From assembly GCA_965229445.1 (NCBI GenBank), contig OZ245876.1:1798001-1862000 (forward strand): a stretch of 64,000 nucleotides of DNA. Direction: 5' to 3'. A model generated the notes under the pieces. It did not search any database, was not told the origin of the DNA, and worked only from the letters and a program-made list of their open reading frames with translations. Source of the DNA: Owenweeksia sp965229445 (lineage in GTDB: Bacteria; Bacteroidota; Bacteroidia; Flavobacteriales; Schleiferiaceae). Shown in pieces: positions 42,207 to 49,502 of the stretch. A program made the translations under genes and the position numbers. Numbering within the stretch: the stretch's first letter is position 1; every line of letters begins with the position of its first letter.

Positions 42207-43010
42207 TCAGGATTGATTATTAATATTATTTATTTCTTCTTGGATCTTATCGTACATTTCATTCGCATTTTTAGCTTCCTTAGTCTCTGGAAACTTCTCA
42301 ACGAATTCAAAATATGCTGTTTGTGACTCAATAAAGCGCTGCAATTTCTTGCTTTCAATACTGTGTTTCGCTAACTCATAAGCCGATTTCAATCGCAGGT
42401 ACATAGCATCTTTACGATAATCTGTATCCGGATAATCATTGAGCGTGTTGTTAAAGGCAACCACGGCTGCCTGATAGTTGCGTGTATCGTAATATAACTT
42501 CGCCACCTCAAAAGATTTCTTCTCCAGTTTCTTTCTTAATTCAATAATTATTTCGTTGCACTGATACAACTTTTCACTTTCGGGGTTTGCATTTGCAAAT
42601 AATTGTAACTCATTGATTGCCTTATAGGTATAAGCCTGATCTAAACTATACACCGGCGATTCCAGATAATAGCAATAGCCCACCATGAATGCTGCTTCAG
42701 GAGCCTTCTCACTATTGGGGAAAGTCTTTTGAAAATTCTTAAAATGATAAGCGGCTAGAATATAATCTTCCAACTGAAAATTGGTCTGAGCGTAATAGAA
42801 GTACACCAACTCAGCGCGTGAAGATCCACGAAAGATGGTAAGTAATTCATCGAATAAGGGAAACGCACGATTATATTGGCCTGCGTCGTAATATTCTACT
42901 GCCTTGGAAAACTTATATTCTGCATCAGTGCTTTTCAAGACGCGTTGATACTCACTACAGGAAGCCAGGAGTAATGGGAGCGCTATAAGTATGAGAATTC
43001 TTTGTGTCAT
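42207..43010 (-). CDS. bamD: Outer-membrane assembly lipoprotein BamD
   Basis: The 267-residue lipoprotein has the signal MTQRILILIALPLLLASCSE (Cys18) and a chain of TPR helices, including EYYDAGQYNRAFPLFDELL, AYHFKNFQKTFPNSEKAPEA and KAINELQLFANANPESEK. It is the essential BAM partner that links BamA to outer-membrane protein insertion. The start at 43010 is used because the longer frame would begin inside the promoter, where TACTTTTG lies 12 bases upstream. It heads the rpoZ-coaBC-porD-recN run. Confidence 0.9.
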   Translation of the reverse strand: MTQRILILIALPLLLASCSEYQRVLKSTDAEYKFSKAVEYYDAGQYNRAFPLFDELLTIFRGSSRAELVYFYYAQTNFQLEDYILAAYHFKNFQKTFPNSEKAPEAAFMVGYCYYLESPVYSLDQAYTYKAINELQLFANANPESEKLYQCNEIIIELRKKLEKKSFEVAKLYYDTRNYQAAVVAFNNTLNDYPDTDYRKDAMYLRLKSAYELAKHSIESKKLQRFIESQTAYFEFVEKFPETKEAKNANEMYDKIQEEINNINNQS

Positions 43011-43022
43011 AAAAACAGTTTG

Positions 43023-43030
43023 CAAAAGTA
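43023..43030 (-). promoter_or_regulatory. Candidate -7 element of the bamD-recN run
   Basis: Read on the minus strand the element is TACTTTTG, 12 bases before the bamD ATG. A TTG lies 16 bases further upstream, shorter than the ideal 19. Confidence 0.5.
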
Positions 43031-43230
43031 CAAATAAGCTGGATATCAATACTAACGAATTACTAAAGGGATTTATGCGGGAAATATGGTGCTGAGCTGC
43101 CCTAATTTCCGCTTAAAATATCCAGTGAAGTTTAATAAGCATCACTAATAAACCGCATTAAGCGTAAGGGAACTTTGCAGTAGGCATTGCCCATTGATCT
43201 TCGCTGGATTTGGTGCATAAAACATGAGCC

Positions 43231-43325
43231 TTTGGGCGCGGGGACAAGCCCCCCTCCCCGATCACAACTTAAGATTTTTCACTTAAGTAGCCGTTTATTA
43301 AACGTTTATATTCGTTTAACATCAT
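43231..43325 (-). repeat. GC-hairpin dispersed repeat, copy 3
   Basis: On the minus strand it reads AACGTTTAATAAACGGCTAC, an AT-rich middle, then a GGGGGG/CCCC hairpin and GCGC, as at 11531-11630. The rest of the gap from bamD to mscL (43011-43421) holds only the bamD promoter and the mscL terminator. Confidence 0.75.
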
Positions 43326-43386
43326 TTCTCAGCCAGGTCCGTTGCTCCATATTGGTTCTCACATCCCTAGTGCCTCTCTTAATATC

Positions 43387-43415
43387 AAAAAAAAGACCGG
43401 CTTGCTGCCGGTCTT
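43387..43415 (-). terminator. Terminator of mscL
   Basis: AAGACCGG and CCGGTCTT pair around a 7-base loop. On the minus strand a run of T follows; the plus strand also shows T-rich sequence after the stem, so it may work both ways. Confidence 0.85.
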
Positions 43416-43421
43416 CTTTTT

Positions 43422-43853
43422 TTATTTTTTAAGAGCATCTCTTATTTCCATGAGTAGCTCTTCTTCCCTACTTGGTTTTGGTGGCTCCGGTGGTGCTGGT
43501 GCTTCCTCTTTCTTCTTGAGGTGCTTATTGTAACTTCTCACCACCATAAAAACGACGAAGGCCACAATTATAAAGGTAATGATCGTATTAATGAAATTGC
43601 CGTAATAGATGGCTACCTCAGCTACTTCTGGCGTTGCAACAACATCACCATTCATAACTGCGGCCTGGGCATCCTGTAATACTAACTTAAGCTCGGCAAA
43701 ATCAACCCCACCCAGAGCCATCCCAATCGGGGGCATGATGATGTCATTAACGAGTGATTTCACAATAACCCCGAAGTAGGTGGCCATGATGAAACCAACC
43801 GCCATTTCTAATACATTACCCTTCTTGATAAACTCCTGAAACTCTTTTAACAT
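43422..43853 (-). CDS. mscL: Large-conductance mechanosensitive channel MscL
   Basis: The 143-residue channel opens under hypo-osmotic shock to release solutes. The N-terminus MLKEFQEFIKKGNVLEMAVG and the pore helix with DIIMPPIGMALGG are diagnostic. TM2 is FINTIITFIIVAFVVFMVV, followed by a basic then acidic cytosolic bundle ending REEELLMEIRDALKK. Length is typical. It is monocistronic with its own terminator. Confidence 0.96.
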   Translation of the reverse strand: MLKEFQEFIKKGNVLEMAVGFIMATYFGVIVKSLVNDIIMPPIGMALGGVDFAELKLVLQDAQAAVMNGDVVATPEVAEVAIYYGNFINTIITFIIVAFVVFMVVRSYNKHLKKKEEAPAPPEPPKPSREEELLMEIRDALKK

Positions 43854-43997
43854 AGCTGCGTGTTTTGATTGAAGGTGTTAAAAATACACTAATTGAAATA
43901 ACAGACACCTTTCTGCGCTAAAAACCCAAATAAAAGCCAACTTGCTTCTAATCTAGTAATGTCCATTGTACCTTAGCTAGGCCAAAAATCTCTGACC

Positions 43998-44702
43998 ATG
44001 GACTATACCGAAATCGAAGATGTTTTTGTTCAATCCGGTGCCCGGTTTTACACCTCAGCCTATAATATTCAGGCAAAGCTTCAGAATATCAAGGCTTATG
44101 TATTTGATTGGAACGGAGTCTTTAATGATGGACGCAAAGGGACAGACCATTCCGGTACATATAGTGAAATTGATATGCGCGGCATACACATGCTGCGCTT
44201 CGCTCATTTTCTGATGCATAAGAATATGGCGCATATTGCCATTTTAAATGAACACGATGACGTCCTGGCTAAAAGCACCGCTAAGCTTGAGCAGTTTAAT
44301 GAGGTTTATACCCGGGTTGTCAACAAAGAGATGGCCTTGGAACACTTCTGTAAAAAACACAAAATTGAACCCGATAATGTGGTTTATGTGTTTGATGATA
44401 TTATGGATGTAGGGGTTGCATCAAAAGTGGGTATCCGCCTGGCGGTGGGACGAAATAGCCCCTTATTCATGGATTATCTCAAGCGCAAAAAACTCGTGGA
44501 TTTCGGTTCCGGAAATAGTGGCAGTCATCATGCGGTGAGGGAACATTGTGAACTTTTAATGATGTTATACGATAAACACCATGAAGTAATTGACAGAATG
44601 GGGGCAGATGATGAGGCCTGTCGCGATTTTGAAGAAAGATGTAAGCTCACCAATACGGAAGTCTATTCCTGGAGGGATAACACATTTTATCTGTCACTGT
44701 GA
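43998..44702 (+). CDS. HAD-superfamily protein, KdsC-like, degenerate
   Basis: The 234-residue protein aligns with KdsC-type HAD phosphatases. Residues 34-45 read YVFDWNGVFNDG, where the second Asp of the DxD nucleophile motif is Asn39, and the motif II Ser/Thr is absent (AILNEHDD). Motif IV is intact (VFDDIMDVG, Asp133-Asp134 and Asp137), and the following GIRLAVGRNSP resembles KdsC. Loss of the general acid usually removes phosphatase activity, so this may be a pseudoenzyme or act on a different leaving group. An HHAVREHCELLM helix extends the fold. It is a single gene ahead of the DUF2911 gene. Confidence 0.72.
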   Translation: MDYTEIEDVFVQSGARFYTSAYNIQAKLQNIKAYVFDWNGVFNDGRKGTDHSGTYSEIDMRGIHMLRFAHFLMHKNMAHIAILNEHDDVLAKSTAKLEQFNEVYTRVVNKEMALEHFCKKHKIEPDNVVYVFDDIMDVGVASKVGIRLAVGRNSPLFMDYLKRKKLVDFGSGNSGSHHAVREHCELLMMLYDKHHEVIDRMGADDEACRDFEERCKLTNTEVYSWRDNTFYLSL

Positions 44703-44762
44703 TCGTATTTTTGATTGCGTGAATCTAATAGCTATGTTAACTTAGCCCACAAATAAAGCAAC

Positions 44763-45620
44763 ATGAAAAGAATTCTTTTTTCTGCACTAGTAGTATTTGG
44801 CCTGAGTGCACAGGCACAAGAGTTACCGATGCCCAGTCCGGGTGCCGTACTTGAACAAAGGGTTGGTTTGACCGATATAAAAATTGAATATAGTCGCCCT
44901 GGTGTGAAGGGTAGAAAAGTTTTTGGAGATTTAGTACCATACGGGGAAGTTTGGCGAACCGGTGCGAATAAAGTTCCCAATATCACCTTCTCTACCGATG
45001 TAAATGTAGCTGGTACCAATGTGAAGGCTGGTACTTATGCCCTCCTTACCGTTCCCTCTCCAGAATCGTGGATAGTAATGTTGAATAGTGATACGGAGAT
45101 GTGGGGTACTAACAATTACGAGGAAGACAACAATATCTTAATCACGGAGGTTAATGCCGGGGAAGCTTTACCTACTGAAAGTTTTACTATTGATGTAAAT
45201 GATATTACCAATAACACGGCGAATATTGTATTGCGCTGGGAGAAAACGGAAATCAAAGTTCCGGTAAGAGTGGAGGTTCACCCAGTTGCGGTGAACAACA
45301 TTGAAGTAGCCATTGCCGAGAGTGATGCCGAGGAATTGTGGCGTGTGTATCGTAATGCCGCCAGCTATTACCTCAACAACAAGTTAGATATGAATACCGC
45401 TCAGACTTATATTGATAAGTCTGTTTCTCTTAATCCCGACAGCTGGTATAGCCACTGGTTAAAAGCAGAGATCCTTGCCGAGCAGGGTGAGTACAAGAAA
45501 GCTGTTAAAACGGCCAAAGAATCCATGAAGGTTGGTAAGGCTGCTGCCAAAGAGAATGGCTCTGAGTTCGGCTACGTTCAGATGATTGAAGAAGGTATGG
45601 CCAAATGGTCAGAGATGTAA
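44763..45620 (+). CDS. DUF2911 domain protein with C-terminal TPR-like helices
   Basis: The 285-residue exported protein has a signal peptide (MKRILFSALVVFGLSAQA) and then the DUF2911 domain with EYSRPGVKGRKVFGDLVPYG and VWRTGANKVPNI, both strongly conserved. The domain covers about residues 20-165. The last 100 residues form TPR-like helices (QTYIDKSVSLNPDSWYSHWL, KAVKTAKESM). It is probably periplasmic; function is unknown. A terminator lies 36 bases downstream. Confidence 0.87.
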   Translation: MKRILFSALVVFGLSAQAQELPMPSPGAVLEQRVGLTDIKIEYSRPGVKGRKVFGDLVPYGEVWRTGANKVPNITFSTDVNVAGTNVKAGTYALLTVPSPESWIVMLNSDTEMWGTNNYEEDNNILITEVNAGEALPTESFTIDVNDITNNTANIVLRWEKTEIKVPVRVEVHPVAVNNIEVAIAESDAEELWRVYRNAASYYLNNKLDMNTAQTYIDKSVSLNPDSWYSHWLKAEILAEQGEYKKAVKTAKESMKVGKAAAKENGSEFGYVQMIEEGMAKWSEM

Positions 45621-45656
45621 GATTAATTTAATTCACCGCTTGCATTCGTGAATTAG

Positions 45657-45680
45657 CCCCGCATTATGCGGGGTTTTTTT
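45657..45680 (+). terminator. Terminator of the DUF2911 gene
   Basis: CCCCGC and GCGGGG pair around ATTAT, followed by TTTTTTT. It overlaps the stop region of the convergent pdxH. Confidence 0.88.
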
Positions 45681-46317
45681 ATGGTGCCAGGCGAACTTTG
45701 GCCCAGCCCTCGTCCACGGTACGTCGATACTCAAGTCTATCATGCAGGCGGCTGGCTCTACCCTGCCAAAATTCAATGACCTCCGGACGTACCCTGTAGC
45801 CACCCCAACTTTTGGGTTTCGGAACTCTTTCTGGATATTTCAACATCAATTCATTCATCTTCTTATCCAGTTCCTCTCGGCTTATTGGTCTGCTTTGGGG
45901 AGAAGCCCAGGCTCCGATCTGACTGCCATAGGGTCTACTTTGAAAATACTCATCAGATTCTGTTTCACTCATTTTAACGGCTTTTCCCTCAATTCTCACC
46001 TGTCTTTCTAGTTCAGGCCAATAAAAACATAAGGCCACATGGGGGTTTACCTTGATATCCAACCCTTTACGACTGTCATAATTCGTGTAAAACTCAAAAT
46101 TATCCCCCTCTATCCCCTTTAAAAGCACTACCCTGGCCGATGGCCGTCCTCGTTCATCCACGGTGCAAAGAGTCATGGCATTAAAGCCCAGTTGGGAAAT
46201 ATCCTGATAGTCGCGTAACCACTGCTGAAACTGCACTATGGCATCCGGGTGCGCCTGGTCTTCTATTAGTGAAGAGCGCTGATAATCTTCGCGGGTATCC
46301 TGCAATTCTTTCTTCAT
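45679..46317 (-). CDS. pdxH: Pyridoxamine 5'-phosphate oxidase PdxH
   Basis: The 212-residue FMN enzyme oxidises pyridoxine or pyridoxamine phosphate to pyridoxal 5'-phosphate. Motifs are RPSARVVLLKG, FYTNYDSRKG, QVRIEGKAVKMSETESDEYF, and the C-terminal RVRPEVIEFWQGRASRLHDR that forms the active site. Length is normal. It converges with the DUF2911 gene and shares its terminator region. It supports PLP enzymes such as the class IV aminotransferase nearby. Confidence 0.96.
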   Translation of the reverse strand: MKKELQDTREDYQRSSLIEDQAHPDAIVQFQQWLRDYQDISQLGFNAMTLCTVDERGRPSARVVLLKGIEGDNFEFYTNYDSRKGLDIKVNPHVALCFYWPELERQVRIEGKAVKMSETESDEYFQSRPYGSQIGAWASPQSRPISREELDKKMNELMLKYPERVPKPKSWGGYRVRPEVIEFWQGRASRLHDRLEYRRTVDEGWAKVRLAP

Positions 46318-46387
46318 TCTACGTTTTATTAGTCATTGCAAATCTAGTATTCAACTTCTATATTAGTTCAAAGAAAGATATCCAATC

Positions 46388-46957
46388 ATGTCCCAACTAC
46401 GAGTCATAAACAAGCCCATAAAAGGAAGTTTTCTGGTTGCTGAACCAATGCTAGGCGACCCAAACTTTGACCGAAGTGTTATTCTTCTTACTGAACACAA
46501 TGAAAATGGTTCCGTAGGATTTGTGCTCAACCGTCCTCTGGACCTAAATCTGGAAGATATTGTAATCGACTTTCCATTTCTGGATACTCAGGTATACCAC
46601 GGTGGTCCGGTTCAGCAAGATAATCTCTACTTTATACATAATAAAGGTAATCTTATACCAGGAAGTGAACACATACGTGATGAGCTATACTGGGGAGGAG
46701 ATTTAAAGCCTCTAAAGGAAATGATCGAATGCGGATTGATGAGTGAGGAAAATATTCGATTTTTCCTCGGTTACAGTGGTTGGAGCAGTGGCCAGCTCAA
46801 GGATGAGCTAAAGGAGAAATCCTGGTTGGCAGTAGATGATGCTCAGGTGAACTTATTTGAAGACCAAGCAGTAGAAACCTGGCAGAAGGTATTAATGGGT
46901 ATCGGTGGTGAATATCCCCTCTGGGCGAATAGTCCAGTAGATCCCAATCTCAATTAA
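46388..46957 (+). CDS. YqgE/AlgH family protein (UPF0301)
   Basis: The 189-residue protein is a typical UPF0301 member: KGSFLVAEPMLGDPNFDRSV, then LLTEHNENGSVGFVLNRPLD, VYHGGPVQQDNLYFIH and the C-terminal FLGYSGWSSGQL. The family was linked to alginate regulation in Pseudomonas, but its biochemical role is not settled. It is cytosolic, and it converges with the aminotransferase gene: the two stop codons are directly adjacent. Confidence 0.92.
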   Translation: MSQLRVINKPIKGSFLVAEPMLGDPNFDRSVILLTEHNENGSVGFVLNRPLDLNLEDIVIDFPFLDTQVYHGGPVQQDNLYFIHNKGNLIPGSEHIRDELYWGGDLKPLKEMIECGLMSEENIRFFLGYSGWSSGQLKDELKEKSWLAVDDAQVNLFEDQAVETWQKVLMGIGGEYPLWANSPVDPNLN

Positions 46958-47803
46958 CTATCCTATTGCTGCCGCAATATTAAGCCGCTTTGTGAGGTGC
47001 ACGGCACATTGGTTGCTATAGTTTTTTTTGCGATAGCTAGCTACCCATTGTACACCCTGGAGCGCGTTGGTTAGAAACACTTCATCTGCTCGCTGCAGCT
47101 CAAAGGGTGAAAAAGCTTCCTCCCTTATTTCATAATCCAGTTTTGGTAGAAGATCCAGTACCTGCTTACGCATGACACCTTTCAGACATCCCGCAGAAAG
47201 CGGAGGGGTAAAAACTACTCTGTCTTTACGCATAAACAGGTTTGAGCTGATAGCTTCCGCCACCTCCTTTTTGTCATTGAGAAGAACACATTCATCCAGG
47301 TCGTTCTCAGTCCTAAATACAGAGGCTATGGTGTAAAGTGTAGCTCCTATTTGCTTTATGTTTGAGAGAAGGCCTGTTTGTTTATAATGGTCTTTAAACA
47401 GGTCGATACGCAATCCTTGCTCATTTAGCTCATACAATTTTGAGGGCCATTCTTCTGAAGTTATAAGAAAGTCCACATCCTTGGATTGTGGGGCATACCT
47501 GCCTCCTGCTTTTCTATAAACCAGCAACTTAAGTCGAGCGGCTTTGGCTTCCAAATTATTGGCTTCAACACAAGAGAGGAGCTGTTTTTCCAGATATGCA
47601 GGAGAGAACGTTTGGGGAATTTCCATCCTCAGGATCCGCATACTGGCCATCAACCTGAAGTAGTGATCCTCCCAAAAATTAAGGCGCTTGTGGCTGTATT
47701 TAATGCTTTCAAATACTCCATCGCCATAATTGAGTGCGCGATTGTTTAATGAAAGTTCCAGCACCTCCCCCGTCAATAATGCTCCGTTCAATATATAAGC
47801 CAT
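46958..47803 (-). CDS. Class IV PLP aminotransferase (4-amino-4-deoxychorismate lyase-like)
   Basis: The 281-residue PLP enzyme has the fold-type IV N-terminus LSLNNRALNYGDGVFESIKY, the cofactor Lys in LLSNIKQIGATLY, AEAISSNLFM and the TPPLSAGCLKGVMRKQV motif. Family members include PabC, D-amino-acid and branched-chain aminotransferases; the pattern and length favour PabC (folate synthesis). A -7-like TATCTTTG lies 4 bases before its ATG, so a leaderless message is likely. Confidence 0.85.
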   Translation of the reverse strand: MAYILNGALLTGEVLELSLNNRALNYGDGVFESIKYSHKRLNFWEDHYFRLMASMRILRMEIPQTFSPAYLEKQLLSCVEANNLEAKAARLKLLVYRKAGGRYAPQSKDVDFLITSEEWPSKLYELNEQGLRIDLFKDHYKQTGLLSNIKQIGATLYTIASVFRTENDLDECVLLNDKKEVAEAISSNLFMRKDRVVFTPPLSAGCLKGVMRKQVLDLLPKLDYEIREEAFSPFELQRADEVFLTNALQGVQWVASYRKKNYSNQCAVHLTKRLNIAAAIG

Positions 47804-47807
47804 GGGG

Positions 47808-47815
47808 CAAAGATA
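47808..47815 (-). promoter_or_regulatory. Candidate -7 element of the class IV aminotransferase gene
   Basis: On the minus strand TATCTTTG is followed by CCCC and then the ATG. The same TATCTTTGCCC string lies before arsR at 14649. Confidence 0.6.
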
Positions 47816-47838
47816 AGCCCCGCACAGGGCGGGGCTTA
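47815..47838 (-). terminator. Terminator of the T9SS esterase-like gene
   Basis: AAGCCCCGC and GCGGGGCTT pair on the minus strand about 24 bases after the stop at 47862. The T run after the stem is short and runs straight into the aminotransferase -7 element. Confidence 0.55.
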
Positions 47839-47861
47839 CAATTATGGGATGTATTTATATC

Positions 47862-49466
47862 CTATTCTTTCACGAACTTCCTCACGAATGAACCCTGGTC
47901 AGAGGAAATTTCAATTAAATAAACTCCTTGCTTAAGACTTGAAACATTAATGCGCTTTTCAGCCTCACCAATATCCAGGCTCATAATTTCCTTGCCATTC
48001 ACATCTCTTATCACTGCCTGATAAAGTTTCACATCAGCTGTTAGGGTAATCTCTATAATATCCTTCACAGGATTGGGGAATAAACCCAGCTGAAAGTTTT
48101 CTTGCTCGTCGACACCAATATCTCTTCCAGCGGCATTGAGTTCTGTAGCGATACGAGGAACATAGAACGCCATAACCGTATCAATGTAAGCTAATGACTG
48201 AGATTTAATATTTGGATTCGTCTCATTAGCTCCCAGCGTATCGGCAGGATCCCACCAATCCCAGGGATTGCTGTTCACGAAGAAGGGCAATGCCGGATTG
48301 GCTGGTGGAATATTAAAAGTGAGGATGTTTTCCTGCATGCCAATATTGTGGATGTTGTTCCTCGCCATAACACTGATCGGATCCATGAAGTTGGCTGCAA
48401 TAAGATTGGAATTATTGCCCAGGGTATTTGCAATCTTAATGGCCGTATGATTTCCAGCAACTTCCACTACCGGGAAGAAGGTTCCCCCAACAGGTACCTG
48501 AACCATGCCTCGGTAGTAAGGTGCGTAAAAGTCAAAACGACAGTGGGCTGCAACCATGGGCGCGTCACCAGCGCTTACCCAGGCAGAATCACCCAGGGCA
48601 CCACCAAGGGCCAAGACCATTCTTACATCGTTGCTATATCCGGGATGATTGATGAAGTTTCTGCCACTGCCCGTAAGATCCACTTCAGGAAGACCGATTG
48701 GAGTAGTGTTACCGGTAAGGGTTACCATAGCACCGTAACCGTCCCAGTCACCCACGCGAGAAGTATCGATATAGGGGTCACCAGCTACCACGGGATCGCC
48801 GTAAATACCGGTTCCGGATTGATCATACTGGAACTTTGATGGGCCCTCTATTTCCGCAAGGTTGTCCACCGATGCATAGGCGAGCACGGTATAACCACCT
48901 GATCCCTGACCTACCAAAACGATGTCATCCGGATCCACACCAAAGGGATTCCCATCTACCGCTTCGGTTTTTCGCACAAATCGAACTGCGGCCTTAGCAT
49001 CCTGTATTGATTGGTACACCGCTAACAGATTGGTACCCCTACGAAGGTCGAGGTTGGTGCTATTGGCCAACCAACCTACCCGGTAGGTCGCTGATATGGC
49101 AACATATCCTTTTTGTGCAAAACGAGTACAAATCTCAACCGCGGCACTGTCTGTTTTTTCTCCCATGGGTGACACCAGTCCCTTAGGCAGGAAGCTGCCC
49201 GTATGGAAATAAATCACCACCGGTCTGTCCGTCAATGAGTCTACCGAAGGGTCAGGTTCGTAAACATCGCACATCAATGGGATGAGCTGGGGACCCCCAA
49301 TACTGGGCGGAGCGTACTCACTAAAGTTTATGCCATAGACTACATCGCTGGAAACCTTAATGTCCGATCTTAAGAATACATCGTCTAAATACCTTGATTG
49401 GGCCGATAGTACACCGGTGCCCAATATGAGAGCAATTAATAAAATGTTTTGTGTAATGTTTCTCAT
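47862..49466 (-). CDS. T9SS-exported alpha/beta hydrolase, carboxylesterase-like
   Basis: The 534-residue protein has a signal peptide (about residues 1-22), an esterase-like core and a T9SS sorting domain at the end (GLFPNPVKDIIEITL, DVNGKEIMSLDIG, LKQGVYLIEISSD). The core shows RPVVIYFHTGSFLPKG, QDAKAAVRFVRKTEA and GVDPDDIVLVGQGSGGYTV. Against classical GESAGG the elbow reads GQGSGG, so the Ser is one position late (about residues 186-191). It may be an active esterase with a variant elbow or a binding protein. It follows the TonB receptor gene by 36 bases on the same strand, suggesting co-expression. Confidence 0.82.
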   Translation of the reverse strand: MRNITQNILLIALILGTGVLSAQSRYLDDVFLRSDIKVSSDVVYGINFSEYAPPSIGGPQLIPLMCDVYEPDPSVDSLTDRPVVIYFHTGSFLPKGLVSPMGEKTDSAAVEICTRFAQKGYVAISATYRVGWLANSTNLDLRRGTNLLAVYQSIQDAKAAVRFVRKTEAVDGNPFGVDPDDIVLVGQGSGGYTVLAYASVDNLAEIEGPSKFQYDQSGTGIYGDPVVAGDPYIDTSRVGDWDGYGAMVTLTGNTTPIGLPEVDLTGSGRNFINHPGYSNDVRMVLALGGALGDSAWVSAGDAPMVAAHCRFDFYAPYYRGMVQVPVGGTFFPVVEVAGNHTAIKIANTLGNNSNLIAANFMDPISVMARNNIHNIGMQENILTFNIPPANPALPFFVNSNPWDWWDPADTLGANETNPNIKSQSLAYIDTVMAFYVPRIATELNAAGRDIGVDEQENFQLGLFPNPVKDIIEITLTADVKLYQAVIRDVNGKEIMSLDIGEAEKRINVSSLKQGVYLIEISSDQGSFVRKFVKE

Positions 49467-49502
49467 ATGCTGAAAATAAAAAATGAATTATTTGGAACTA
49501 AC

